A DNA stretch of 64,000 bases from Parasponia andersonii (Eukaryota > Streptophyta > Magnoliopsida > Rosales > Cannabaceae), in NCBI GenBank assembly GCA_002914805.1, contig JXTB01000169.1, forward strand, positions 714,146 through 778,145, in the 5' to 3' direction. Below the pieces are notes generated by a model. That model saw only the letters and a list, made by a program, of their open reading frames with translations, searched no databases and was not told where the DNA came from. The translations under genes were made by a program, and so were the position numbers. Position 1 is the first letter of the stretch, and each line of letters opens with the position of its first letter. This document shows positions 22,380 through 34,739 of this stretch, in pieces.

Positions 22380-23080
22380 GGGGAGCGCCTATACGCTTAT
22401 TTAGCAGTGTCCAAAGTAGCGATCAGCGCCGTACTATTCGTCGAGGAAGACAGCAAGCAAAAGCCGGTATTTTATACAAGCCACATGCTCCTGGATGCCG
22501 AGACGCGATATAGTATGGCGGAAAAACTGGTCCTCGCCCTGGTCAACACTAAGAAGAGACTCAGGCAATACTTTGAAGGGCACTCTATAACTGTGTACAC
22601 AGACTTCCCCATCTGGCAGATTTTGGCTAAATCAGACCTATCAGGGTGACTAACCAAGTGGGCCATCGAACTGGGGATATACGACATTGAGTATCGGTCC
22701 CGAGTAGCGAAGAAGGGGCAGGTCATAGCGGATTTCCTGGTGGAAATCAAATCTTTTGACGAGTTGCACGATCCGCTTCAAATGTCTCAGCCTCGCCACC
22801 CTTCAGTCTGGACCCTCTACATCGATGGATCCACGAATGCCTCAGGGTCAGGTATCGTGATAGTCCTGCAGACCCCAATAGGACTCAGAGTAGAGAAAGC
22901 CTTGAGACTTAGCTTCCAAGCCACGAACAACGAGGCGGAGTAGGAGACCCTGCTGCAAGGCCTTGAACTGGCCCTGTATTTCGGAGTGGAAAGCATCACA
23001 GTAATGACCGACTCGCAGTTGGTCGTGGGTCAGATCAGGGAGACTTCGAAGTAAAAGAGCCGAGATTACACAGGTACTTT
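22380..23080 (+). pseudogene. Two RNase H domains of Tat element (fossil)
   Basis: The first domain, about 22400-22740, shows KPVFYTSHMLLDAETRYSMA and ITVYTDFPIWQIL, the usual Gypsy RNase H. A second, archaeal-type RNase H follows at about 22790-23080, shown by TLYIDGSTNASGSG, ATNNEAE and MTDSQLVVGQI, giving the D, E and D metal-binding positions. The second domain is the hallmark of the plant Tat lineage. RNase H removes template RNA during reverse transcription. Confidence 0.85.
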
Positions 23081-23339
23081 TCCAGAATAATGGGGGCGAA
23101 AGCCCGCTTTAGCAGCTTTAATATCGAACAGATTCCCAGAGAGATGAACCAAAAGGCCGATGAGCTAGCTAAGAGCACGTCGACCGGAGGAACGGGGCAC
23201 GCAGAGATTCTCCTAGAGGACAGAAATACAGATGACCCCCCAGAGACCCCCGCACGTCATGTATTTGCAGCCGGCCTCGCAGACGAAGGATGGATGAAAC
23301 CCATTACCTAGTATTTGGCCTGGGGGAACCTGCCTCCGG

Positions 23340-24500
23340 ATCCCTAGGAAGCGAGGTCAATCAGGCTGAAAGCTGCCAGATATTCGATGGTGGGGGAACA
23401 ACTGTATAGGAGATCGACAATGGGGTCGATGCTGCAGTGCGTAGGTCCCATCGAAGAGTAGAAACTGATGGAAGAAATCCACGAGGGAGTATGCGGCAAC
23501 CACTCTGGCGGACGTAGCCTCGCCCATAAAGCTCTAACGGCCGGATACTTCTGGCCATATATGATGACAGAGGCGGCCCAGTTCGTAAAAAAATGTGATA
23601 AGCACCAGAGGTTCGCCCCCATGAAATGCCAACCCGCAGAGAATCTCCATTCGAACATAACGCCCTGGCCATTCGCCAAGTGGGGTTTGGACATTGTCAG
23701 GGAGCTCCCCAAAAGTCCAAGGGGAAGAAGGTACGTCCAGCTGGCCACAGATTATTTCACCAAATGGGTAGAAGCTGAAGCCTACGCGACCGTAAACAAA
23801 GCAGACATAATTAACTTTATTTGGAAAAATATAATCTATCGATACGGGATTCCGAAAGAGATACACGCCGATCATGGCACACAGTTCCAAAATGCTAAAC
23901 TCAAGGAGTTGTGGGAGCTGTATGATATAAGGCTCAGTTTCTCTTCCATGAACTACCCTCAGGGGAATGGCCAAGCAGAGGCAACGAACAAAGCCATATT
24001 CAGCAACATCAAAAAGAACTTGCAGGAGGCTAAAGGCAAGTAGTTAGAAGAGCTGCCGGCCGTTGTGTGGGCCCATCGAACCACGGAATGAAGGTCGACT
24101 GGAAGAACGCCATTCGCCATGGTCTACGGATCAGAGGCTGTGATCCCAACCGAGGTCGGCCTCCCGACCCTTCACTCCGAAGTGGTAAGAGATGCCCCCT
24201 TAAATGAATGGTAGCTAAGCCATAACACAGACCTCCTGGAAGAAACGAGAAACATGGCCTTGATCCACCTAGCTTCATACCACCAGCAGGCTAGGTCCTA
24301 CTATACAAAGAAGGTTAGTGCTCGACGATTCAACGTCGGAGATTGGGTCTTGAAAGGCAGAACAGGGAATTCCTCGAAACTGGACTCCAATTGGATTGGA
24401 CCCTACGAAGTGATCAAAATACTTGACAATGGTGCGTATGTCCTGAAGGAACTCAAGACTAGAAAAGACTTGCCAAACACGTGGAATGCTCAGCACTAAA
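23340..24500 (+). pseudogene. Integrase part of Tat element (fossil)
   Basis: A zinc-binding N-terminal part (HEGVCGNHSGGRSLAHK to KKCDKHQRF) is followed by the catalytic core with GLDIVRELPKSPRGRR, ATDYFTKWVEAEA, HADHGTQFQN and NGQAEATNKA, which give the usual D, D, E positions. The C-terminal part ends near VLKELKTRKDLPNTWNAQH at about 24499. The enzyme inserts the cDNA. Breaks are present. Confidence 0.85.
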
Positions 24501-24839
24501 AAAAGTATCACGTGTGAGAACACGCGCATGTGATGTAAGACCCACGTGAATGCTTATATTATTGAAGAGCTTAAATCCAAAACAGGTTAAATTCCCTTTC
24601 TGCCACATAGATTTATCTTTTGGATTGCTATGAAAAAGGGGTCTACCCACAATGGATGACCCCACGCACTATTCACATATGAGACACATGCATATGATGT
24701 AAGACCCGTGTGAATGCCTATATTATCAAAGAGTTTAAATCCAAAACAGGTCAAGTTCCTTTTTTTTGCTGCATAGATTTATCTTTTGGACTGCTATGGA
24801 AAAGGGGTCTGCCCACAGTGACAGACCCCACGCACTATT

Positions 24840-25860
24840 CACGCAATCAAGGATCGTACTATGGAAACCACATCATGCAATAAAATTCTTGCCGATGGCT
24901 CGAGAAAACGTACGAAGAGGGAAGAGCTACGTAACCAAAAACTTGCCAGCAGACCTCAAAATCGATCGTATTATGGGGATCATGTCGCTCGTCGATGACC
25001 CGAGAAACGTACGAAGAAGAAAGAGCTGTGCAACTAAAAATTTGCTAGCAGACCTCAAAATTGATCGTACTATGGGGATCACGTCGCTCGTCAATGACCC
25101 GAGAAAACGTACGAAAAGAGAAGAGCTGCGCAACCAAAAACTTGCCAGTAGACCTCAAAATCGATCGTATATGGGGATCACATCGCTCGTCGACGACCCG
25201 AGAAAACGTACGAAGAGGGAAGAGCTGCGCAACCAGAAACTTGCCAGCAGACCTCAAAATCGATCGTACTATAGGGATCACATCGCTCGTCGACGACCTA
25301 AGAAAACGTATGAAGAGGGAAGAGCTGCGCAACCAAAAACTTGCCAGCAGACCTCAAAATCAATCAACTATGGGGATCACGTCGCTCGTCGACGACCTGA
25401 GAAAATGTACGAAGAGGGAAGAGCTGCGTAAGCAAAAACTTGCCAGTAGACCTCAAAATTGATCATACTATGGGGATCACGTCGCTTGTCGACGACCCGA
25501 GAAAACGTACGAAGAGGAAAGAGCTGCGCAACCAAAAACTTGTCTGTAGACCTCAAAATCGATCGTACTATGGGGATCACGTCGCTTGTCGACGACCCGA
25601 GAAAACGTACGAAGAGGAAAGAGCTGCGCAACCAAAAACTTGCCGGCAGACCTCAAAAACGATCGTGCTATGGAAACCACATCGTGCAATAAAATTCTTG
25701 TCGATGGCCCGAGAAAACGTACGAAGAGAAAAGAGCTGCGCAACCAAGAACCTGCCAGCAGACCTTAGAAACGATGGGAATCACATCGTGCAAAAAAAAG
25801 TAAAAATAAAAAAAATATCCATGCTAATGGCCCGAGAAAATGTACGACGAAGGAAAGCAC
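24840..25860 (+). repeat. ~101-bp tandem repeat array of Tat element, copy 2
   Basis: About nine to ten units of the same family as 1208-2000, each with AAACTTGCCAGCAGACCTC, AAATCGATCGTACTATGGGG, ATCACGTCGCTCGTCGACGA and CCCGAGAAAACGTACGAAGA. Units are more alike here than in the first copy. Just upstream, 24590-24840, a ~140-bp block (CACATAGATTTATCTTTTGG, CTATGAAAAAGGGGTC) is itself duplicated. The array separates integrase from the antisense gene. Confidence 0.9.
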
Positions 25861-26513
25861 AGGTCAGGGTATACCCGTTGGAAGCAGACCCTCCCCAAAC
25901 AACAGTTTATTATGCACACGCCAGGCACTAAGACAAAAGTTAAAATCGGGCCCTATTTAATATTTCCAAAAAATAATAATAATACAAAGGGAACGATCAA
26001 TGGGGATATGGACCCAAAAGTTCTATCAGCGAGAAGAGGGTCTTTGGCGGACTCGCAGAGACACGTCAGAGTGGTAACGCCCAGTCTGCTCCCAATGAGA
26101 GCCAAGCCCAAGCCTCTTCCTTTGCAGCGACGGATCTAGACAATGATTAATAAGCCCCTGGAGCTGATTCCGAGCACGGTCCCATTTGGGGTTGGAGAAG
26201 TCCAGCCACACACGTGGGTCGAACTCTGTCAAGACAAGTTATAACAGAAGTTATATCTCCTTTAAACCAGATGGGCCAGAGCTAACATCCTTATCTTCGG
26301 AACTAATCTTGTCGATCATAGCTCGAGGAGGACTTACTAATAACTCGAAATCATGTACGGCCGATTCTAGATGGTTACAACAAGGGTCAACTTTACCCTG
26401 GACACGGTCAATAAAGAAAAAGATAATAGACTAAAGAGAATTGCATCGTTCTTATTATTTATACAGATGGTTACAACGAGGGTCAGCTTTACAAATGTAC
26501 AAAATTAAGGACC

Positions 26514-29500
26514 CTAATTACCTCCGGCCAGGGGAGCGCAGCCAGTTCTTGTGCTTGGACCAGCCCCGGTGGAGGGTGGCGTATCAGGGTCGGATTCATC
26601 ACTGGATAAAATGACCGCACCAGACTCCTCACTAGTTGAGACCTCAAGACCAGGCTGACCGCCAGGGACTTCCGAAGTTTGATCTGGCAAACCGGAAATG
26701 GGGATAAGCTCTTTGGCAACAGAGGTGGATGTAGAAGGCCCGTCCTTTTCTGCGGCAAGTATCTTCAGCATGTCAGTGGGGTGCGTGATGTTGATCCCAT
26801 CCCCAAGCTGCTGCATGTAGTACTTGACGGAATAGTAGTCTCTCTCGACGCCTTTCTGCACGTCAAACTGGTCTGGCGTTACCACCTCAACGTGACCTTC
26901 GAATTCTATGTTCTCCCAGCCAGACCTGTAACTTTCCGTAAAAAGGACATTCACCTGCCTCTGATACCTCATCTTTAGTTTTTCTACGTTCCTAATCTAT
27001 CCCTCAGCGCCGTCAGCCTCAGCTCCGTCTGCCGGTACTACAAGTCAACCAAAAGGGCATTAATGTCAGGAAGATCTTCACCGTGCTTGCGAGACAACTC
27101 TACTTCAGCCCCCATCAATTTTACATGGTCCAAGTAAAGATATCGGTTTACCTCGTTCGATCAATCGAGTCTGCGTTGCAGAGAATGGGCCTTTAGTTTG
27201 GCTCTAGCTTTAGCTTTCCTCGCCTCCTTAGCGTCGTCACAGCCCTATCGCGAGCGAGGTAGGCTAGCCCCATCTCCGCCTCAGCGCTCTGCAGCTCCTG
27301 CTCCTTCACCTTGAGCTCATTTTGGGCCAGTCTGGCAGTCTAAGATTGAGCAAGCCCAACGGCCTCTGCTTCGGCCAGTCTCACAGCTAGCTCATTGCGC
27401 CTGACCCTCTCGACACTCAGGGCGTGAGCCACAATGTTGCTAACCCTCGCCTTATCGAGGCTTCGATATAAATCGAAGTCAATCCTCAACTCAGCAAGGG
27501 CAGCCTCGCTGCGTTCAGCCAGTACAGAGCAGGAGTTCAGCTCCTCGGTCACGGCCCTGACGTAAGAGGAATAGAAAGACTGGATGGCGTCTAGCTACAA
27601 GATAAATAGAAAAAAGAGTCAGCGCCTAATAAGGATGCTGAGAAGTATAGAGGCAATCAGACGAGCCAAACCTACGCGAAGGTACGGCTAGCGACGAGCT
27701 CGACGTTCTCCAACGAGAGCACCTCCAGATTGGTTCTTATGGCCGGACTCTCTTTTTGGGCATTGTTAGCACCAGAAGAACGCGGCTCTACCCTGCCAAA
27801 CGTGAGGGAACCCTCCCCCTCGACTGGGCACGCCCTTGAAGTAGCAGTGGAGGGGACAAAGGAAAGCTGGGTGCCACTGAAAGTGCCGATGGCGATGGCG
27901 AGAGGTGGTGCATCCCCTCTTGATGGGCCGCTGTGCCCGGACCTTCTTCTCCTTAGAAGGGTCAGCGTTGCCCCGTCGTCATCGCTGTCAAACGAGGGGG
28001 CAACTCTGCCCCTCTTCTCCGCCTGGCCCTCTTCCTCTTTAGATGGGCCAACCTCGTGGCGCCGCTTTACTGGGACTGGAGGAGTGGAAGACAGCCGAGA
28101 TTTCAGCCTCAGAGCCCCCCCACTGAGCTCGGCGATCTCCCCACCGAGGCAAGCAGCACCCGACTTCGAACCAGAGTCGGGTGTGGACGAGGTTGGCACA
28201 GCAGACCCCCCGAGTAGACTCAAGGGCATCCCCTCGCCATATACGGCCCATGTGGCCGATGTTTCCCTGGACGAAAGCGGCCTGCATCAGAGCGGGGGGC
28301 CACGGTTACTTCACCCTCTGAAGGCATCACGAGATGACGGCCGACAGCTGTCTTCGGGCAAGCTTTATGCCCAGCGTTTCCCCCCTTAACGGGGGAGGGG
28401 TCTGCCGATGGACCCGTCTTAGAACCTGTAAAGAACAAGCAACATGTTTAGATCACAGCCATGATTCGATCGATGAAGCTCAAGGATGCGGAAATGAACC
28501 CACCTCTAACCCTCTTAGGGGCGGCAGCCTCCTCCCTGTGGAGCCTGACGCAATCTTCAGCCAGAACCTCATAGCCTCTTCAAGCTCGTGGTTAGTCGGT
28601 GCCACCTGGTCGTTGGAGCCCGCCAACTGGCTTGAAGCTGTAACCTGACGACCCACCATGACGATGCGGTCGTGCTCGTCCTAGCGGAATCGGTTCAGGG
28701 CAAAGGCATCAAGACAGCTCCGCAAGTGCTTCGTGATAGCCTAGGTGTCCAGAGGGAAGGAAAGGTACGAGACCATCTTGGACATCATATTCATCACCTG
28801 GGGATTGAGGGTGGCCTGGATGTGTCGGCAGTCCCTAGGAGATCCAAAGATGACGATCCCTTCCAGGCCTTTGAGCCGCCCCGCCGACAGATGCGGCTCG
28901 AACCTATTTTCCTCTGCAGAGGCTGCACAAGACAAAATAACGTGAGCAATAACAGACGAGGGGAACGCAGACCCAAAAATCACGACTTAACACTTACTCT
29001 GTAGGAAAATTGAGGGGATTTGAAAGTACTCTCCATTCACCCAAGGGGAGCACTACGCCCCCTCGACGGCGTATAGCTTAGAGTGGAAGTCCCATTGCTT
29101 GTCTGACCTCAGCAAGCCCCAGAAAATGTGACGTTCCGGGAGCAGTTGAACATAAAAAGTGGGATAGGAACTCTTTTTGGGGATGAGGGTGAGTTTGTAA
29201 GCATAAAAGACTACCTCCAGGTCGATATGCAGGTTATAAAGAACTGACAGGGTGGAGAACCCCATCAGAATCATAACCCCGTTTGCGTTTAACTGCATCG
29301 GGTGGATCCCCGTCAAACCGAAGAATTGGTGAATCAGAGGAGGAAGAGGGAATCGCAGCCATTCTAGATGTTTCCTTCACAAAAAAATAGAGCCTTCAGG
29401 GGCAGAGGGATGCAAATACCAATCCACGAGGCCCTCGACCCTTTGTAGCGTGACTCCGCCGGGGAGGCAGAGCTGTCTCTTCAGCGAATCCAACTCCGAG

Positions 29501-29545
29501 TCCACGACGGGGCGCAATTCCTGATCTTGATTCGAGGCCATCATT
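26514..29545 (-). pseudogene. Antisense gene of Tat element, gypsy-type transposon domain (fossil)
   Basis: Coding-like sequence runs on the minus strand, opposite to gag-pol. Near the start (29545 downward) are MMASNQDQELRPVVDSELD and VEGLVDWYLHP. Next, about 29316-29053, comes MILMGFSTLSVLYNLHIDLE, which resembles the plant 'putative gypsy type transposon' domain. A charged middle part follows at 27672-28440, then a coiled-coil-like part with SVERVRRNELAVRLAEAEA (27552-27340), and an acidic tail with STSEESGAVILSSDESDPD (26972-26514). Antisense genes of this kind are known from Tat relatives such as Grande and Retand; their role is not settled. Introns are likely. The copy is broken. Confidence 0.7.
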
Positions 29546-29837
29546 CTGGATACGATCGAAAGAGCAAAAATCTCTAGAAATGGGAGAAGTCGGAAACCCT
29601 AAGATTTTATGAGGCTGGAATAATTGAAAATTTTAGTAAAGTAGCAAATGAGTGTATATGCGGCTTTTATAGAGGGGGAACCGAAGAGTTTTTCTAGAAA
29701 ATGGAAGAGCAAGAGAGACCGAACAGTCGGAACTTTGAAATTTAAAAATTTTGTGACATAGGATGGTGTGCCTCCACATCGGCAAGGAGGAGCCACGTGT
29801 ATCCCTCTAATTGGAAGAACGAAGAAACGATTTCCCC

Positions 29838-29880
29838 ACTTGATGGATACAAACCCATCAAGTAGGGAAATGGGGGCAGT
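29838..29880 (+). other. Hairpin plus polypurine tract before Tat 3' LTR
   Basis: A 9-bp perfect stem (ACTTGATGG, 29838-29846; CCATCAAGT, 29855-29863) stands directly before AGGGAAATGGGGGCAGT, which abuts the LTR. It corresponds to 2472-2514 in the first copy. One stem pair differs in both strands (C-G here, T-A there), so pairing is kept. Confidence 0.75.
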
Positions 29881-30715
29881 TATAGGACCCGTTCCCAAAT
29901 TACATACCACGTGGATGATTAAATGGCAGAACAGGTCACAAACAGGGTCCACCGTCCGACATGTGTCGAGAGTGACTAGCTAAAGGCCACGTGAACCGCA
30001 CGTGGTACCACATCGGCCATTGGGCTGTCTGAGGTTAGGGCCGAGCCCATCCCAGACCCTGGATGGACTCGGCCCAGTCCGATCCTTACTTCAAAAGCTG
30101 GGGGTCGGAAGCCCTGAGAGTCTTCCACCAGAGTACAATGAAAAACAACTCACAGCTCCAGACCAAAACAGAGCATTTAATGCGATCTTGAGTAGGTGTG
30201 CGCAGGGGGCAAGCCGTCCTGACAGAACGACGATTTGTCCAAATCTCGCCCTGACAGACTCGAACCATAGGGGACATCAGAAACTAGGCTATAGCGGTGC
30301 AGAGGGTATCACGGTAATCTCGGCCCGTGACCTCTAAAAAAAATCTTGACGAAAAAGGTACTCGGTCCTGAGATTGAGAACCAGGAGGTTCACAATTTCA
30401 GAACTATATATATATGAGCCATGCATCTCCAAAAAAGGGCATGTATGCATATCAAAAGAAATATTTAAAAGTTTACGAGCAAGAAAAAAAGATATACTCA
30501 TACAGATACAGAGAAAAACTGAATCTTTGCTACTGAATCTCAGGGGTAAATATCCGACTCAAGCATCAGAGAATCTTTGCAGGTGGCCACCCCCGCCTCT
30601 CCGAACCTACCTGAAGTCAAAAGCTCTTTGGGACAGCAATGACACATGGACAGTTGGAGGATACAACACTGACAATTCAGAGACACGTGGACAGTTGGTA
30701 AAAACCGCTCTAACA
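29881..30715 (+). repeat. 3' LTR of Tat element
   Basis: Begins TATAGGACCCG, where the other LTRs have TGTGGG, and ends GCTCTAACA. It aligns with 18106-18941 throughout. A TATA run is present at 30405-30415. Flanking bases to the right are AGTAA. Confidence 0.9.
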
Positions 30716-31263
30716 AGTAATACATTTATTTGATTGTAGTTTGTGAGAACATTAGGCCGGCCAAAGGAATTAATTATGAATAAAGATCCCATGGCTTATG
30801 AATCAAATAGAGCCATAGGTCGTCAACACTAGCCGATGCCCTGTTCGTTACTTTAATTTGTCGTTTAATCTTTTCTCACTTTTGTGTAAGCTAGGTTCAA
30901 TCCCAGCAAACTGGGGGAATGTACCTCGCGAAAATCAATGGCTCCCGCCAAAATGATCAAGGTTGAAGTTCAACACTATTTGCCCTTTGTAGCTATAAAA
31001 AGGCATCAAAATTGCCCATCTTTTTGCATGCATGAACTTAATTAAGACAGTCATATTAAGTTTCCTAAAATACTATTTAACTAAAAACTTCCCAACAACA
31101 TTATTATAATCCAAACAGTTATATTAATTGCTAGCTGATTGGAGCGGGTCTTGTTTACTGCAATTTAAATTAAATGTCTACATAGGCCCAACTCTACACC
31201 TACCAATTTAGATTGCATGAGCTAAAAGTAACATAGCCCAATATTTGGGTCAATACATACAAA
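30716..31263. other. Intergenic, no gene seen
   Basis: About 550 bases of ordinary AT-rich DNA between the Tat 3' LTR and the left target-site copy of the MULE. No repeat or coding signal was recognised. Confidence 0.5.
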
Positions 31264-31645
31264 ATAGCAAAAGAGGAAATTAGACGTGGTACGACGTTTT
31301 GTTGAAACTTTATTAAAATACGACTTCATTTTTTATCTATTATTTTAATACTATCTTCGATTAGTTTTTTGACGATAATACGACCTTTTGGGCAAAGTTT
31401 TTAAAACGGCAACATTTTGTCCTAATTTTTGGGGCAGTTTTGATCGCTTTCACATACCCTATTTTTTTCACTCCTATTTTCCATCAAGTCCTTATTTTTC
31501 CTTCAGACTTTCTGAGTCGTTTCTTTTGCCCTTGTCTTCCTCAGCTTCTCCATAAATCTTCATATTCTTGAATATTTTTCTCAATAATGGCCATTACAAG
31601 ATCTGGTTCTTCTTCTCTTCTATTATAAGGATTCACGGCATCTCA

Positions 31646-33108
31646 ATGAAATCGAAAGCTGACAAGGGAAAAAAGGTTCATTCAAAAATTTCTGGTAAGT
31701 CTGAGAAGAAGCGTTCAGTTCCTGATGGTTTGAAGTTGAAGAATCTTGAGAAAAGGTCTAAAAGAATCAAAGTGTCTGATCAAAAATCTACTAAGCTCCA
31801 GGTTCTTTTCTTCTTTAAAAATTTGTTTTCTATTCTAGTGTTTGATTATTTATTTTTGTTTCTATCGATTTCTGTCATTTGTTTTCTTGTTTTTGTTTCT
31901 TTTAGAGATGGGATATTTTTATAAGTCCTAAATATCATTTTGGTTGTAAGGCTAATAATACTATAAAGTATAATGTGATTGAGAATTTGAATCCAAAATT
32001 GGATGAAAATTAGCAGGAGCTTTTCAGGAAGACTTTTATTTTTTGGACATGAAAAATCTAATTTGCAGCCACAGTTAATTCATTACCTTTTGTTAAGGGA
32101 AGTGTATCAACTAAATCCTAATGAGTTGTAGTTGGTTTTATGTGGGCATCGTTTAAGATTTAAAATAGGGGAGTTTGCTTTAATTACTGGTTTGGAGTGT
32201 CATGGTGATGTTGATAAAAAGAAGTTTGAGATGAGAGAAAATAGGCTAAGAGAGAAATATTTTTAAGGGTATTTCCAAGATAAATAGGCAAAGTTTGGAA
32301 GAGTGCTTTATTTCTAGGAGGTGGGATAATGATGAAGATGCTGTTAAAATTGGTGCTCTTTATCTGATTTGCAATTTTCTATTCACTAAGCCTTCGCATA
32401 TTTTGGTTGAACCTATTATCTTGGACATGGCTGAAAGTGATAGCTTCAACAAGTATCCTTGGGGGAAGGAGTTGTTTAACTGCACATTGTCATCTCTGAA
32501 ATCTGTTTTGAAAAATCATGGAAAGAAAAAATCTTAAGGATGATGATGTTAAAGATCCTCCTCAATCTTATCATTTGGTTGGTTTTCCATCTGCTTTTCA
32601 AATTTGGTTGTATGAGTGCATGCCTTCTTTGGCTGGGAAATTCTGTATTTTAGAGGATGATGGGATCCCTCGAATGAACAACTGGTCATACTCTACATCA
32701 CCAAAATTTGTGGAGCTTGAGAGAAATGTTTTCACAGGAAAGGTACTATTAGTATAGTGTTTGGATAATTTTTCTTCCTATTTATTTTTTCTGACATGTT
32801 TCTTACTTTTAATTTATTTTGTTTCCATGCAGTTTAAAGTTCAAAAGATTTTCCCAACTGAGCAAGAGAAGAATCAGCTTAATTTGAAGGGTTTTTTTCA
32901 GTGATTCCATTGAGGATAATATTGAGCATTATGATGATGACGATGATTTTGCAAGTCCACCACCGAAATCAAGAGATCCTTCCACATCCAAATATGGAAT
33001 GAACAATTTGTCAGAGATTCAGTCATCTATTCAAGATATTCAAAATTGTATTTCTCATGTTGCGTTGAAGCAAGAGGAGTTTATTCAAAAATTTTTCCTC
33101 CTTCAGGA
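31646..33108 (+). pseudogene. DUF1985-type gene in MULE, degraded
   Basis: DUF1985 proteins are plant proteins of unknown role, often carried by MULEs together with Ulp1-type protease genes. A first exon (ATG 31646) codes a lysine-rich, nuclear-signal-like stretch (EKRSKRIKVSDQKSTKLQ) up to a GT donor at 31802. The domain runs from about 32140, with HRLRFKIGEFALITGLECHG, DNDEDAVKIGALYLICNFLF, SDSFNKYPWGKELFNCTLSS and YHLVGFPSAFQIWLYECMPS. A clean intron at 32743-32832 (GGAAAG|GTACTA to CATGCAG) leads to FKVQKIFPTEQEKNQLNLKG, then an acidic stretch (YDDDDDFASPPPKS) and a coiled-coil-like tail. It is a pseudogene: stop codons interrupt the domain (for example in 31990-32290), the frame ends at 32535 and must shift to reach YHLVGF, and another shift follows near 32903. 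Confidence 0.8.
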
Positions 33109-33899
33109 TGACTATTTTTTTTTTTTTTTTAATCCTGTTTATGTTTTTCTTCTGCTGTAGTGATTCTGGTTTGTTCATTCTCACTTTTGCGGAGTATTTG
33201 ATCCTTGGGAAGGCTACTGAGATTCTTAGGAATAACTTCAATGATTACATTTTCCGGAATAAGCTTAGTATTATATTTACTCTTATGCCAAAAAAAAAGC
33301 AAGAAGATGGTTACGATTTTGTGTCAGAATATCCAAAAAGTTTGAAGAAAGGGAAGCTAAAGAAAAATTAGGCACATTGTATTTTTTTTCAGTTCTCGGA
33401 GACATTTTTGTTTGTTGTAATTGAGAACTAAATATGATGTAACTGAGAAAGAAATTTTTTTTTGTTTTAACCGAGTGCCAAACACGTTGTGACAGTACTA
33501 AACATGATGTGATTGAGTATTATAACATTTTCTTTTAATTCTCAGGGATCTTTTTGTTTTGTTTTCTATTTTTCATGTTTTCTCAAATTTCCAAATGGAT
33601 ATTAAAAGTAATTTTATATTCTTCCTAGTGAGATACTATATATCTCAATCAAGTGGATAGCACATTTATCTTATTGTTGTTTTTAAGCTCTTAGATGCTC
33701 ATCAATATAAACAATCGGTTTTATCCATTTTGAGGTATAGTTTTAGATACTCAATATTACTAAGATAACACTGGTTAAACCATTCTTATTAATGTTTCAT
33801 CTTTATTAAACTATGAGAAGATACAATGGGTCAAGTACTTAATTAATTTGTTTTAATTGATGTGTATTTTATTTATGTGCCTTTAGTATTTTGTTCTAC

Positions 33900-34330
33900 A
33901 GGTATCCTGAGTATCCCACTTAGTATCTTATCAAGATACCATCAATAATACTAATTGTGGGTTGTGTAAGTATCCCACTTGGTCAATATCTTAAAAAGAT
34001 ACCTCTGGTAATATTCTTGCCTCTTAACTCATGTGGTATCTCTAAAATTTTGAATTTGGATACTACTAATCAATATCTTAGAAAGATACTATTGGTAATA
34101 ATTCGTCTTTAACTCGCGTGATATCTCTAAAATTAGTAATTTGGATACTAATAGTCAATATCTTAGAAAGATACCATCGGTATTGCCCATTTTGTTTTCT
34201 GTAGATATCCCATAATCAGTATCGTATCAAAATACCAATTTCACTTGCTCAGTTTCTAATCAAGATACCATCGGTAATACTCATTGTTGGTTCTCCCACT
34301 TGGTATCTTGGAAAGATACCATCAATAATA
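33900..34330. repeat. Palindromic repeats inside MULE (left array)
   Basis: At least five palindromes of the form (G)GTATCTT-3 bases-AAGATACC occur: near 33922, 33986, 34072, 34157 and 34298. Examples are AGTATCTTATCAAGATACC and GGTATCTTGGAAAGATACC. Each is followed by ATC(A/G)(A/G)TAATA-like sequence, and some units share GATATCTCTAAAATT. Spacing is 63-140 bp. The array could bind a dimeric protein or simply be a repeat by-product. Confidence 0.75.
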
Positions 34331-34739
34331 TTCCTATTTTTAATTGAGAACTTGGAGTACGTCTAAAATTATCACATATTAACCATAAAAGAAGTATCAG
34401 AAGTTCTTTCTTTTTTTTTTTCTTTTTTTTTTTTCGATTCAGGGAACCACGAGTATCCCACATAGATACTGAAGAAACTAGTATTCATTTTAGGATGATT
34501 TCTATACATCTTTCTGGTTACCTAGGTAAAAAGAAAAAAAAAAAGGACAATAAATATTATTGGAAATCTATTTGTCATCTGCCTTGAAATCTTTTTGTCA
34601 TCTGCAATATTCCTATTCTAACTCATGTAATATCTCTAAAATTATAACAAATTAAACATCAAGGAAAAAAATATCAAAAGTTCTTTTATCCCCACCCCCC
34701 AATTTGAGGACCATAAGTCCTACACAAATACTCCTTAAA

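Larger units (their letters stand above)
18106..30715 (+). mobile_element. Tat-lineage Ty3/Gypsy element with both LTRs (fossil)
   Basis: A 12.6-kb LTR retrotransposon. Parts in order: 5' LTR, primer binding site, gag, protease, RT, RNase H, a second archaeal-type RNase H, integrase, a 101-bp tandem array, a ~3-kb region with an antisense gene, hairpin plus polypurine tract, 3' LTR. Two RNase H domains and an antisense gene after integrase are marks of the plant Tat lineage (Retand/Grande/Ogre kin). The two LTRs differ at roughly 7% of sites by eye, mostly C-T and G-A changes, suggesting an age of a few million years. All parts are present but the coding parts are broken, with more than ten breaks. 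Flanks read AGCAG (left) and AGTAA (right). Confidence 0.9.

Noticed and set aside
24766-25431. 221-residue open frame on the plus strand
   Set aside because: Same reason: it is made of repeat units, with the peptide pattern changing from frame to frame between units.
27730-28389. 219-residue plus-strand open frame in the Tat element
   Set aside because: It overlaps the antisense gene, whose order of parts fits the known additional gene better; the plus-strand frame shows no family resemblance.
33600-34330. CRISPR-like spaced repeats
   Set aside because: Plant DNA, irregular spacing, repeats inside a MULE and related by drift; no CRISPR features.
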